This document shows positions 48,923 to 58,218 of a DNA stretch of 64,000 bases, one piece after another; the first letter of the stretch is position 1; each line of letters opens with the position of its first letter. A model generated the notes under the pieces. The model searched no databases. It was not told the DNA's origin and was given only the letters and a program-made list of their open reading frames with translations. A program made the position numbers and the translations under genes. The DNA lies in the NCBI RefSeq assembly GCF_014287705.1, contig NZ_JACOOY010000006.1, positions 131,858 through 195,857 of the forward strand, in the 5' to 3' direction. Origin of the DNA: Dorea_D hominis. Lineage in GTDB: Bacteria; Bacillota; Clostridia; Lachnospirales; Lachnospiraceae.

Positions 48923-50983
48923 ATGAATAAGCAGGCTTTATTTTGTGACGGAACAGCGAGGTATGTGTGCCCGTTGGAACCGGAAGTGGGGGAAACAGTT
49001 ACACTTAAGTTCCGGGCGGCAAAAGAAGATAATATACAGATAAGGCTGGCGATCAATAACGAATTATATACGATGGAAAGTGAACGCACCTATGGTGCGT
49101 TCACTTATTACCGGGCAGAATGGAAACTGAAAGATGGGATGACTTCCTATTATTTTGAGATTCAGGATGGTGAGGAAGTCTGGTATTACAATCGAAGCGG
49201 GCTCACGGATGGGCGGATTCCATATTATGATTTTCGTCTGGCTCCGGGATTTTCCACGCCGGATTGGGCAAAAGGCGCAGTTATTTATCAGATTTATACG
49301 GATCGTTTTTATAACGGCGATCCGGAAAATGATGTGGAGACAAGAGAGTATTTCTATATTGGCGATTACAGCAGCAAAGTAACGGACTGGAACAAATATC
49401 CGGCGGCGATGGGAGTCCGGGAATTTTACGGTGGTGATCTGCAGGGAGTGATTGACAAACTGGACTATTTACAGGATCTGGGAGTGGAAGTACTGTATTT
49501 CAACCCACTTTTTGTCTCTCCTTCGAATCATAAATACGACATCCAGGATTATGATTATATTGATCCGCATTTTGGAAAAATCGTTGAAGATGGCGGCGAA
49601 CTGCTTTCGCCCGGCGAGAAATCGAATAAAAAAGCAACGAAATATCAGAAACGTACGACTTCCTTTGCAAATCTGGAAGCAAGCAACGAATTATTTATAA
49701 AACTGGTAGAAGAGCTGCATCGCCGCGGTATGAAGATTATTCTGGACGGTGTCTTCAATCACTGTGGATCATTTAATAAATGGATGGATCGGGAGTGCAT
49801 TTACGAGAGGAAGAAAGGCTATGCTCCGGGAGCATATATTTCCAGAGAAAGTCCGTATCATGATTATTTCCGGTTCTTCTCAGATGAGGAAAAAGACTGG
49901 CCATATAATGGAAAATACGATGGCTGGTGGGGGCATGATACTTTGCCAAAATTAAATTATGAGGAATCGGTGAAACTTGAGAACTATATTTTAAATATGG
50001 GACGCAAATGGGTGTCGCCGCCGTACAATGTGGATGGCTGGAGACTGGATGTAGCAGCGGATCTCGGACGAAGCAACGAGTACAATCATCAATTCTGGAA
50101 GAAATTCCGTGAAGTGGTAAAAAATGCGAATCCAGATGCGATTATTCTGGCAGAGCATTACGGAGATCCGAGAGAATGGCTCGGAGGCGATGAATGGGAT
50201 ACCGTTATGAATTATGATGCATTTATGGAGCCAATCACCTGGTTCCTGACCGGAATGGAAAAGCACAGTGATGAGATGCGTGAAGAGCTCCGCGGAAATG
50301 CAGATAACTTTACTAGAGCGATGACGTATCATATGGCAAATATGATGGTGCCATCCCTTCTGACATCCATGAATGAATTGTCCAATCACGATCATTCGAG
50401 ATTTTTAACGCGTACGAATCATATGGTTGGCCGTGTTGCCGAACTGGGACCGGAAGCGGCGAATGAATTTGTTAATCCGGCTGTAATGCGCGAAGCGGTT
50501 GCCTTCCAGATGACGTGGATCGGGGCGCCAACGGTATACTATGGCGACGAGGCTGGTGTCTGTGGATTTACAGATCCGGATAACCGACGAACCTATCCGT
50601 GGGGACATGAAGATCAGCAGATGCTGGGATTCCATAAAGAAATGATCCGCATACACAAAGAGCATGAAGCGCTGCGGACAGGAGCTGTAGTTATGCTGCA
50701 CTGTGAGAAAAATATACTGGCTTACGGCAGATTTACAGAAGAAGAGCAGATTATTGTGATTCTGAATAACCGGAGCGAACTTGCAGAAGTAACGGTTCCG
50801 GTATGGCAGGCGGAAGTGCCGATGAAGACAAATATGAGACGGCTGATGTATTCTTACAAGGATGGATATACAACGGAATATGAGAAATATCTTATCAGGG
50901 ACGGCGAACTGGTGGTGAATATGGGAGCGTATTCGGCGTTAGTTGTCGAAACGATAGACGAAATGGGGACGGGGATTTTCTAG
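48923..50983 (+). CDS. GH13 neopullulanase/cyclomaltodextrinase-type alpha-amylase
   Basis: The 686-residue enzyme has an N-terminal beta domain (about 1-110), the catalytic barrel starting WAKGAVIYQIYTDRFYNGDPEND, and a C-terminal domain. The catalytic triad is D376 in GWRLDVA, E411 in ILAEHYGDP, and D490 in NHDHSRF. N-terminal domain and motifs place it in the GH13 neopullulanase group that hydrolyses maltodextrins; no signal peptide is seen, so it is cytoplasmic. The reading frame ends inside REP copy 5: the last residues GTGIF and the TAG stop come from the repeat, so the original C-terminus may have been altered. Confidence 0.9.
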   Translation: MNKQALFCDGTARYVCPLEPEVGETVTLKFRAAKEDNIQIRLAINNELYTMESERTYGAFTYYRAEWKLKDGMTSYYFEIQDGEEVWYYNRSGLTDGRIPYYDFRLAPGFSTPDWAKGAVIYQIYTDRFYNGDPENDVETREYFYIGDYSSKVTDWNKYPAAMGVREFYGGDLQGVIDKLDYLQDLGVEVLYFNPLFVSPSNHKYDIQDYDYIDPHFGKIVEDGGELLSPGEKSNKKATKYQKRTTSFANLEASNELFIKLVEELHRRGMKIILDGVFNHCGSFNKWMDRECIYERKKGYAPGAYISRESPYHDYFRFFSDEEKDWPYNGKYDGWWGHDTLPKLNYEESVKLENYILNMGRKWVSPPYNVDGWRLDVAADLGRSNEYNHQFWKKFREVVKNANPDAIILAEHYGDPREWLGGDEWDTVMNYDAFMEPITWFLTGMEKHSDEMREELRGNADNFTRAMTYHMANMMVPSLLTSMNELSNHDHSRFLTRTNHMVGRVAELGPEAANEFVNPAVMREAVAFQMTWIGAPTVYYGDEAGVCGFTDPDNRRTYPWGHEDQQMLGFHKEMIRIHKEHEALRTGAVVMLHCEKNILAYGRFTEEEQIIVILNNRSELAEVTVPVWQAEVPMKTNMRRLMYSYKDGYTTEYEKYLIRDGELVVNMGAYSALVVETIDEMGTGIF

Positions 50984-50998
50984 AAAATCCCCGTCCCC
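50965..50998. repeat. REP palindrome copy 5 (supplies the amylase stop)
   Basis: Perfect core with ATTTTCTAGAAAAT spacer, extended by GAAAT/ATTTC (50960-51003). It starts 19 bases before the end of the upstream frame. Confidence 0.95.
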
Positions 50999-51053
50999 AT
51001 TTCAAGTAGTTATCCACAGGCTGATTTCAGCGTTTTCCCGATGAAAATGTGGA

Positions 51054-51863
51054 TTACTTTGTCAATACTTCAGCCCCATCTTCTGTGATGAGCACCATAT
51101 ATTCAATTTGGGCAGATAGACCGTCGTCAATGGTAAAAACTGTCCAGCCATTATCTTCGTCTACGAAGAAATCCGGGCTACCTTCGTTGATCATCGGCTC
51201 GATTGTAAACATCATACCTGGGACGAGAACCATCTCGCTTCCCTTTGGTGCGACATAGCATACGAAAGGATCTTCGTGGAATTCCAGACCGATTCCGTGT
51301 CCACCGATTTCTTCTACGACAGAGTAACCATTCTTCTGTGCATGACGGTTGATCGCAAAAGCGATATCGCCCAAATGTCCCCATGGTTTTGCTTCTTTTA
51401 ATCCGAGTTCTACACATTCTTTTGTGACACGGACGATCTTTTCTGCTTCCGGGGACACATTTCCAATCGTAAACATACGGGATGCATCAGAAAAATAACC
51501 ATCTAATATAGTAGAAACATCTACATTGATAATATCGCCTTCTTCCAGAATCTCATTTTCATCCGGGATACCATGGCAGATGACATTGTTGATAGAAGTG
51601 CATACACTCTTCGGGAACCCTTCGTAATTTAACGGAGCCGGAATGCCGCCATGTTCGGTTGTAAAATCATAAACCAGCTTATCGATCTCAGCAGTGCTCA
51701 TGCCTGCATGGATGTGCGCGGCAACGTGGTCTAACACGGCTGTATTAAGATCTGCACTTTTTCGGATCGCAGCAATCTGCTCCGGTGTTTTTAAAAGAGA
51801 ACGATCCGGTACAATCTGTCCCTTTGCTGCGAGGGACCATAATTTCACATCTAATTTATCCAC
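51054..51863 (-). CDS. map: type I methionine aminopeptidase
   Basis: The 269-residue enzyme removes N-terminal methionine. Metal ligands appear in order: DIINVDVSTILDGYFSDASRMF (two aspartates), GGHGIGLEFHEDPF (H), MFTIEPMIN (E), and a late E in QIEYMVLIT. It has about 25 extra N-terminal residues before the LLKTPEQIAAIRKSA start. The start appears to be GTG at 51863; an ATG two bases upstream is out of frame. It is convergent with the amylase gene. Confidence 0.95.
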   Translation of the reverse strand: MDKLDVKLWSLAAKGQIVPDRSLLKTPEQIAAIRKSADLNTAVLDHVAAHIHAGMSTAEIDKLVYDFTTEHGGIPAPLNYEGFPKSVCTSINNVICHGIPDENEILEEGDIINVDVSTILDGYFSDASRMFTIGNVSPEAEKIVRVTKECVELGLKEAKPWGHLGDIAFAINRHAQKNGYSVVEEIGGHGIGLEFHEDPFVCYVAPKGSEMVLVPGMMFTIEPMINEGSPDFFVDEDNGWTVFTIDDGLSAQIEYMVLITEDGAEVLTK

Positions 51864-52036
51864 ATTAAATACCTGCTTTCTGTAAAATATTTAGAACTGT
51901 ATTTTATTATAGCACCTTTTTGGTAATTTGGTATCCTCCATTGCGTAGATGATAAAAATCATGTATAATTTTAAAATGATTGGTTATTTTGCAAATATAT
52001 ACTTTACAAAAGTGTAATTGTGAAAGGATGATGAAT

Positions 52037-53113
52037 ATGTTTAGATTAGGTATGCTTACCAGTGGTGGAGATTGTCAGGCGTTAAATGCAGCAATGCGCG
52101 GCGTTGTAAAGACACTCTGCGAGAAACGTGATGATGTAGAGATTTATGGATTTCAAGATGGATATAAAGGTTTGATCTATTCAAATTTTAAGATGCTGAC
52201 AGCAAAGGACTTTTCCGGAATCCTGACAATGGGTGGAACGATCCTGGGAACATCCCGCCAGCCATTCAAATTAATGCGTGTTCCGGATGAGAATGGGCTA
52301 GACAAGGTGGAGGCTATGAAACACACGTATCATAAGCTGAACTTGGACTGTCTTGTGATCTTAGGTGGCAATGGCACACATAAGTCTGCAAATATGCTGA
52401 GAGAAGAAGGGCTGAATGTAGTCACACTCCCAAAGACGATCGACAATGATCTCTGGGGAACGGATATGACATTTGGTTTCCAGAGTGCGGTAGACATTGC
52501 GACGGATACGATCGACCGGATCCATACGACTGCAACATCCCACAGCCGTGTATTTATCGTGGAAGTTATGGGACACAAGGTTGGCTGGGTGACACTTCAT
52601 GCGGGTATTGCAGGAGGAGCGGATATTATTCTGCTTCCGGAGATCCCTTATGATATTGATGTGATCGCAGAAGCAATCAATAAGAGAGGAAAAGCCGGAA
52701 AACATTTCACGATCATTGCGGTTGCAGAAGGTGCGATTTCCAAAGAAGATGCGAAACTTTCCAAGAAGGACCTGAAAGCAAAAAAAGCAAAAGAAAAGTA
52801 TCCGTCTGTTGCGTACGAACTGGCAGAGAAAGTGCAGAAGAAGACGGATCAGGAAGTCCGTATTACAGTGCCAGGACATACACAGCGAGGAGGTTCTCCG
52901 TGCGCATATGACCGTGTGCTTGCAACAAGACTCGGTGCGGCGGCAGCAGAGGCAATTCTGGACAGCGATTTCGGCAATATGCTCGGAGTTAAAAATAACA
53001 AGATTGTCCGTATCCCACTGGAAGAGGTGGCTGGTAAATTAAAATACGTGGATCCAGAATCTGAGATCGTGCATGAAGCAAAACTTGCCGGTATCAGTTT
53101 TGGTGATGAATAG
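52037..53113 (+). CDS. 6-phosphofructokinase, mixed-signature type
   Basis: The 358-residue enzyme phosphorylates fructose 6-phosphate. The N-terminal nucleotide loop reads MLTSGGDCQALNAAMRG, then LGGNGTHKSA (110-118), PKTIDNDLWGTD (K133), MGHKVGW and the effector-side GHTQRGG. Residues aligned with E. coli G104 and G124 are G113 and K133. G at the first is ATP-like, while K at the second is the mark of PPi-dependent enzymes. Such G/K combinations occur in the mixed-substrate group, so the phosphoryl donor cannot be assigned. Of three nearby ATGs, 52037 fits best with AAAGGA. Confidence 0.9.
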   Translation: MFRLGMLTSGGDCQALNAAMRGVVKTLCEKRDDVEIYGFQDGYKGLIYSNFKMLTAKDFSGILTMGGTILGTSRQPFKLMRVPDENGLDKVEAMKHTYHKLNLDCLVILGGNGTHKSANMLREEGLNVVTLPKTIDNDLWGTDMTFGFQSAVDIATDTIDRIHTTATSHSRVFIVEVMGHKVGWVTLHAGIAGGADIILLPEIPYDIDVIAEAINKRGKAGKHFTIIAVAEGAISKEDAKLSKKDLKAKKAKEKYPSVAYELAEKVQKKTDQEVRITVPGHTQRGGSPCAYDRVLATRLGAAAAEAILDSDFGNMLGVKNNKIVRIPLEEVAGKLKYVDPESEIVHEAKLAGISFGDE

Positions 53114-53145
53114 ATAAATGACAGATAAACAGGGAGTGTAAATAA

Positions 53146-54717
53146 ATGTCTTATATGGCATTGTATCGTAAATTCCGGCCGGATGAATTTGAAGATGTTA
53201 AAGGTCAGGATGCGATTGTTAAGACTTTAAAAAATCAAATAAAAGCAGACCGTATCGGTCATGCATATCTGTTTTGTGGGACAAGAGGAACCGGTAAAAC
53301 AACGGTTGCCAAAATATTTGCAAAAGCAGTAAACTGCGAACATCCGGTAGACGGAAGTCCATGCGGAGAATGTAGTATGTGCAAGGCAATCAGTGCCGGC
53401 AATTCCATGAATGTAATCGAGATTGATGCGGCATCGAATAACGGTGTGGATAATATCCGTGAGATCCGTGAGGAAGTTGCTTACAGACCAACTGAAGGAC
53501 GCTACAAAGTTTACATTATCGACGAGGTGCATATGCTTTCGATCGGTGCTTTCAATGCACTTTTGAAAACGCTGGAAGAACCGCCGGAGTATGTTATTTT
53601 TATTTTAGCGACAACAGAAGCGCATAAGATACCGATTACGATTTTAAGCCGCTGCCAGCGGTATGATTTTAAGCGGATTTCCATAGATACGATTGCCGGA
53701 CGGCTCCGGGAGCTGATCAATAAGGAAGGCTGGGATGTGGAAGACAAAGCAGTGCGGTATCTGGCGCGGATGGCAGATGGTTCTATGCGAGATTCCTTAA
53801 GTCTCCTGGATCAGTGTGCGGCTTTTTACATTGGAGAGAAGCTGACATATGACCATGTGCTGGAGGTGCTTGGTGCTGTCGATACCGAGGTATTCAGCAA
53901 GCTTCTGCGCAGACTGCTGGACATGGATGTGCATGCAGTGATCGAGACAGTGGAAGAACTGACGATGCAGGGCCGCGAGCTGTCGCAGCTTGCAGCTGAT
54001 TTCACATGGTATTTGAGAAATCTGTTACTTGTGCGCTGTTCAGATGACATGGAAGATGTGCTGGATGTTTCTACGGAGAATCTTGCACGTCTGAAGGAAG
54101 AAGCGCAGATGATCGATAACGATACACTGATCCGTTATATCCGTGTATTTTCTGATCTTACGAATCAGTTAAAATTTGCAACACAGAAGCGAGTGTTGCT
54201 GGAAGTTGCGCTGATCAAGTTATGCAAACCGGCGATGGAGACGAGTCAGGATGCACTTTTGGACCGCATCCGCGCCGTGGAAAAACGTCTGGATGAAGGC
54301 GTGGTAGTTGCAAATGCGCCGGTAGCAGCTTACCAGATGCCGGCATCGGATACTTCTGCAGCACAGGAGAAGAAGCCAGAGCTTCCGAAAGCACTGAATG
54401 AAGATGTGAAAGCGGTTGCTGCAGATTTTCGGATGATCGCCAATGATGCATCCCCGATGCTGCGTAACTTTCTTAAGCGGGCAAGGCTCAGCGCAGGTGA
54501 AGGCAACCGGCTTATGATTGTACTTCCGGATGAAATGAGTGCAGATATGGTTGGCTCGGATGCACATAAAGCAGAGATAAAAGAGCTTATTTCAGAGAAG
54601 ATTGGCAAAGATGTCGAGATCGATGTACGGCATGTAGAAGAAGGACATAGGTTTGAAGACCAGTTTGTGGATATTGAAAGCCTGATACACATGGACATAA
54701 CAGTTGAGGACGAATGA
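53146..54717 (+). CDS. dnaX: DNA polymerase III subunit gamma/tau
   Basis: The 523-residue clamp-loader subunit starts YMALYRKFRPDEFEDVKGQ, with Walker A FCGTRGTGKTT, a four-cysteine zinc module (CEHP...CGECSMC), Walker B VYIIDEVHML, and SRCQRYDF as sensor/arginine finger. The C-terminal part from about 370 is the tau-like extension, short compared with E. coli. It is the first gene of a dnaX-ebfC-recR series as in most Firmicutes. Confidence 0.96.
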   Translation: MSYMALYRKFRPDEFEDVKGQDAIVKTLKNQIKADRIGHAYLFCGTRGTGKTTVAKIFAKAVNCEHPVDGSPCGECSMCKAISAGNSMNVIEIDAASNNGVDNIREIREEVAYRPTEGRYKVYIIDEVHMLSIGAFNALLKTLEEPPEYVIFILATTEAHKIPITILSRCQRYDFKRISIDTIAGRLRELINKEGWDVEDKAVRYLARMADGSMRDSLSLLDQCAAFYIGEKLTYDHVLEVLGAVDTEVFSKLLRRLLDMDVHAVIETVEELTMQGRELSQLAADFTWYLRNLLLVRCSDDMEDVLDVSTENLARLKEEAQMIDNDTLIRYIRVFSDLTNQLKFATQKRVLLEVALIKLCKPAMETSQDALLDRIRAVEKRLDEGVVVANAPVAAYQMPASDTSAAQEKKPELPKALNEDVKAVAADFRMIANDASPMLRNFLKRARLSAGEGNRLMIVLPDEMSADMVGSDAHKAEIKELISEKIGKDVEIDVRHVEEGHRFEDQFVDIESLIHMDITVEDE

Positions 54718-54959
54718 TACTTAAATATCAGGTTTTAGGTTTTTTTATTAACTTGAACTTGTTTATGAGTGGATGAAAGATTTTGAAAACTGCCCAGTAT
54801 ATGTATAAAAGTGGGATTGAGATTCTACGACATATAAATGGAGGGGAAAAGTGTGAGAATGCGGAATACGGAACCGCTCGCAGATATTATAATTAGAATT
54901 ACATACAACAGATAGACTGATAATTACAAATTTTATTACAAAACAGGAGGATTTTAATC
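54718..54959. other. intergenic region between dnaX and ebfC
   Basis: About 240 bases. A small TGATA/TATCA hairpin at the dnaX stop followed by GGTTTTAGGTTTTTTT may be a weak terminator. I looked for an SRP RNA, common near dnaX, and saw no match. Confidence 0.4.
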
Positions 54960-55313
54960 ATGGCAAAAAGAGGTGGATTCCCAGGCGGCGGAATGCCGGG
55001 AAATATGGCAAATCTGATGAAGCAGGCACAGAAGATGCAACGTCAGATGGAAGAACAGGCAAAAGAGATGGAAACAAAAGAATTTACAGCAACAGCAGGT
55101 GGCGGAGCTGTGGAGGCAACAGTTTCCGGTTCAAAAAAAATTGTGAAACTGAAACTGGATGAAGAAGCAGTAGATCCGGATGACGTGGAGATGCTTGAAG
55201 ACCTGATCGTTGCGGCTGTCAATGAAGCACTTGAGAAAGTAGATGCAGAGTCTGCTTCTGCAATGTCCAAATTTACAGGCGGAATGGGCGGCGGAATGCC
55301 GGGATTATTCTAA
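54960..55313 (+). CDS. ebfC: YbaB/EbfC nucleoid-associated protein
   Basis: The 117-residue protein has a glycine/methionine-rich start (GGFPGGGMPGNMANLMKQAQKMQ), a helical segment and the YbaB core (GAVEATVSGSKKIVKLKLDEEAVD, EMLEDLIVAAVNEALEKVD), ending in GGMGGGMPGLF. It binds DNA and is linked with RecR repair. ACAGGAGGA precedes the ATG; recR follows after 21 bases. Confidence 0.95.
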   Translation: MAKRGGFPGGGMPGNMANLMKQAQKMQRQMEEQAKEMETKEFTATAGGGAVEATVSGSKKIVKLKLDEEAVDPDDVEMLEDLIVAAVNEALEKVDAESASAMSKFTGGMGGGMPGLF

Positions 55314-55334
55314 TACGGGAATGGTGAGCAGAAG

Positions 55335-55931
55335 ATGGATTACTACAGTAACCAGATAAGCAAACTGATCGAAGCCTTATCCTGTCTGCCTGGAATTGGT
55401 ACGAAGTCGGCGGCAAGGCTTGCATTTCACTTGATCCATATGCCAAAGGAAGATGTACAGAAACTGGCAGATACAATGGTGGAAGCAAGACAGAATGTCA
55501 GATATTGCGCAGAGTGCTACACACTGACTGATCAGGAACTCTGCCCAATCTGCAGTAATAGAAACAGGAATCATAAGACGATTATGGTTGTGGAAAATAC
55601 AAGAGATTTGGCAGCTTATGAAAAGACGGGAAAATACAACGGGGTTTATCATGTCCTGCATGGAGCGATTTCACCAATGCTTGGTATCGGTCCGGAAGAT
55701 ATTAAACTGAAAGAGCTGATCAAACGACTGGAAGGCGATGTGGAAGAAGTGATCATCGCGACCAATTCCAGCCTGGAAGGTGAGACAACAGCGATGTATA
55801 TCAGCAAATTGATCAAACCGATCGGCGTGAAAGTCAGCCGGATCGCCAGTGGTGTTCCGGTAGGCGGAGATCTGGAATATATTGATGAAGTGACATTGCT
55901 CCGAGCGCTGGAAGGCAGAACGGAATTATAA
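55335..55931 (+). CDS. recR: recombination protein RecR
   Basis: The 198-residue protein has the helix-hairpin-helix SCLPGIGTKSAARLAFHL, a four-cysteine zinc finger (CAEC...CPIC), and a Toprim domain (VVENTRDLAAYEKTGKYNGVYHVL, ATNSSLEGETTAMYI). It loads RecA with RecFO at gapped DNA. Length is normal. REP copy 6 lies eight bases after the stop. Confidence 0.97.
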   Translation: MDYYSNQISKLIEALSCLPGIGTKSAARLAFHLIHMPKEDVQKLADTMVEARQNVRYCAECYTLTDQELCPICSNRNRNHKTIMVVENTRDLAAYEKTGKYNGVYHVLHGAISPMLGIGPEDIKLKELIKRLEGDVEEVIIATNSSLEGETTAMYISKLIKPIGVKVSRIASGVPVGGDLEYIDEVTLLRALEGRTEL

Positions 55932-55938
55932 AGTAAAA

Positions 55939-55972
55939 GGGGACGGGGATTTTCTAGAAAAGCCCCGTCCCC
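55939..55972. repeat. REP palindrome copy 6 (after recR)
   Basis: Same arms; spacer ATTTTCTAGAAAAG (one change); flanked by TAAAA/TTTTA. Confidence 0.95.
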
Positions 55973-56005
55973 TTTTAAAGAGTGTGGAAGGATGTGTGGA
56001 AAACT

Positions 56006-57109
56006 ATGAGAAAACGTAAAGTGACATCTATGGATATCGCAAAAGCTGCCGGAGTGTCGCAGTCGACCGTTTCAATGGTATTAAATAAAAAATATAATGT
56101 GTCTTTTTCAAAAGAGACTGTGGAAAAAGTTGAGCGTGTGGCGAAAGAATTGGGATATGTTCCGCAGAAACGTAAACACCGCAAAGAAAGTAAGAAAGAA
56201 AAACTTCTGGTTGTATTTTGCTCCAATCTTACAAATCCATACTATGTAATGCTTCTGCAGGGGATTGAATCGCGGGCGAAAGAGCAGGGATTCGGACTGT
56301 TTGTCTGCAATACGCAGCGTGATTTACATATGGAAGAACGATATCTGAAAATGATGTGGGAATTAAAGCCACTTGGCATTATTTATACATGTAATCCGAG
56401 TCATTGTTTTATGGAACTGGTAGAAGAATTGTCAAGATCGATTCCGGTTGCAATCATCAATAACCAGAATGAACGGCTGAATGTAGATGCTGTGGAACTG
56501 GACAATTCCAAACTGGGACGCATGATGGCAGAACATCTCCTTGAACTGGGACACCGGAAAGTGGCATATGTGGCGCCGCCATTGACGACCAGGCAGAAAC
56601 AGCGGTCAAAACGTGTGGAAGGATTTCTGAATGGATTTGCGGAAAAAGGTCTGAAAGACCAGGTCATCATCAAAGCGGCGAGAGAAGAAATTGATCTGGA
56701 TGTGGCACATATTGATTCGGAGTATAAGATTGGTTACGAGCTGACACGTGAGCTCCTGAAAGAATCACCGGAAGTGACGGCTATTGTTGGCCTGAACGAT
56801 ATGATCGCCTTTGGCATTCTCGATGCACTGCACGAAGCGAAACTTAAAGTGCCGGGAGATATGTCTGTGATGGGATGCGATAATACATTATTTGCCCGGA
56901 TGCACAAAGTAGATCTTACGACTATTGAACATTTTGTAATATTCAAAGGAAGGGATGCATGCGATATTATTATGAAGAAAATCGCATCTCACAATACGAA
57001 ATATTCGGACATTGAGCCAATCAGTACCTATCATGTCGAATATGAACCGAAACTGATCGTGCGCGGAACAACATCTTACCCACGGGAAATAAAACGCAGG
57101 CGCAGGTAG
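56006..57109 (+). CDS. LacI-family transcriptional regulator
   Basis: The 367-residue protein has the LacI HTH (VTSMDIAKAAGVSQSTVSMVLN) and hinge helix region, then a periplasmic-binding-protein-like sensor domain (LTNPYYVMLLQGIESRAKEQGF, GHRKVAYVA, VTAIVGLNDMIAFGILDALHEA, DMSVMGCDN). It is encoded directly upstream of transaldolase and transketolase in the same orientation and may regulate them or another sugar gene. The ATG at 56006 is chosen because the HTH starts at once; upstream GTGs are possible. Confidence 0.88.
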   Translation: MRKRKVTSMDIAKAAGVSQSTVSMVLNKKYNVSFSKETVEKVERVAKELGYVPQKRKHRKESKKEKLLVVFCSNLTNPYYVMLLQGIESRAKEQGFGLFVCNTQRDLHMEERYLKMMWELKPLGIIYTCNPSHCFMELVEELSRSIPVAIINNQNERLNVDAVELDNSKLGRMMAEHLLELGHRKVAYVAPPLTTRQKQRSKRVEGFLNGFAEKGLKDQVIIKAAREEIDLDVAHIDSEYKIGYELTRELLKESPEVTAIVGLNDMIAFGILDALHEAKLKVPGDMSVMGCDNTLFARMHKVDLTTIEHFVIFKGRDACDIIMKKIASHNTKYSDIEPISTYHVEYEPKLIVRGTTSYPREIKRRRR

Positions 57110-57444
57110 GCGCTACATATAGAAATAAAGAGTGGGAACGGATAAATCTTACATACAGAAATAAAGAACAAGAATAAGTGAACTTTGTGTGTGGGTATAA
57201 GGCAGGGAATTGGATGAAATCTGCATGCAGAATTATGGATAAAAATAAATTACAGATGGAAAATTAATATATTTTCGAAAATTATTATTAATAATATGGC
57301 ATCGACAAAGCAGTATGGCATGAAAACAACAGAAAATAATAGAATATCGAAAAAATATCGTAACAATTTTACAAGGAATTAAAAAATGTTAATTAATATA
57401 ACGTATTTATTAATAGAAAAAATTATTAATAAAAAAATGAACTA
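57110..57444. other. AT-rich upstream region of the transaldolase gene
   Basis: No gene. From 57270 the DNA is very AT-rich with repeated TTATTAATA-like words (about 57283, 57391, 57421) and a TTTTCGAAAA palindrome. This looks like upstream activating or curved DNA before a strong promoter. Confidence 0.45.
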
Positions 57445-57483
57445 TTGACCAAATGTCGCATGATAGGATATAATTTTATCATG
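57445..57483 (+). promoter_or_regulatory. transaldolase promoter with palindrome over the -10
   Basis: TTGACC (57445-57450), an 18-bp spacer and TATAAT (57469-57474). A perfect inverted repeat CATGATA (57459-57465) / TATCATG (57477-57483) surrounds the -10, an arrangement typical of repressor operators. It does not look like a LacI-family operator. Confidence 0.6.
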
Positions 57484-57536
57484 TGAACATAAGGATCTGT
57501 GAAGAGATTCACGAATGATTAAAGGAGGAATAAAAA

Positions 57537-58190
57537 ATGAAATTTTTCATTGACACAGCGAACGTTGACGACATCAGAAAGGCTAATGACATGGGAGTTA
57601 TCTGTGGAGTAACAACAAACCCATCTCTGATCGCTAAAGAAGGAAAAGTATTTGAAGAGGTAATCGCAGAGATCGCATCTATCGTGGATGGACCGATCAG
57701 TGGTGAAGTAAAAGCTACAACTGTTGATGCTGAAGGCATGATCAAAGAGGGAAGAGAAATCGCTAAGATTCATCCGAACATGGTAGTTAAGATCCCTATG
57801 ACAGTAGAAGGATTAAAAGCTTGTAAAGTACTTTCTTCAGAGGGAATTAAGACAAATGTTACATTAATCTTCTCTGCTAACCAGGCACTTCTGGCTGCAA
57901 GAGCAGGAGCAACATATGTATCTCCATTCCTTGGACGTCTGGATGACATTTCTGTAAGAGGAACTGACCTGATCACAGAGATCGCTCAGATCTTCGAAGT
58001 TGCAGGAATCGACACAGAGATCATTGCAGCAAGTGTACGTCACCCAATGCATGTAACAGACTGCGCATTAGCAGGAGCTGATATTGCAACTGTACCATAC
58101 AAAGTTATCGAGCAGATGACAAAACATCCATTAACAGACGCAGGAATCGCGAAATTCCAGGCTGACTACAAAGCTGTATTTGGAGAATAG
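57537..58190 (+). CDS. transaldolase / fructose-6-phosphate aldolase family (TalC-like)
   Basis: The 217-residue protein is of the short TalC/FSA subfamily: MKFFIDTANVDDIRKA, CGVTTNPSLIAKEG, Schiff-base lysine in MVVKIPMT, TLIFSANQALLAARAGATYVSPFLGRLDD. Together with the transketolase halves downstream it forms the non-oxidative pentose phosphate branch, so transaldolase activity is more likely than free aldolase; sequence alone does not decide. AAAGGAGGAA precedes its ATG. Confidence 0.92.
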   Translation: MKFFIDTANVDDIRKANDMGVICGVTTNPSLIAKEGKVFEEVIAEIASIVDGPISGEVKATTVDAEGMIKEGREIAKIHPNMVVKIPMTVEGLKACKVLSSEGIKTNVTLIFSANQALLAARAGATYVSPFLGRLDDISVRGTDLITEIAQIFEVAGIDTEIIAASVRHPMHVTDCALAGADIATVPYKVIEQMTKHPLTDAGIAKFQADYKAVFGE

Positions 58191-58218
58191 AGAGCATTTT
58201 CATATTAGGAGGAACACC

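Noticed and set aside
51008..51016. single DnaA box near the map gene as a possible origin
   Set aside because: Only one perfect box with no cluster, no AT-rich unwinding element and no dnaA nearby.
54718..54959. SRP (4.5S/scRNA) gene near dnaX
   Set aside because: No GNAR tetraloop hairpin with SRP-like asymmetric loops could be found in this AT-rich gap.
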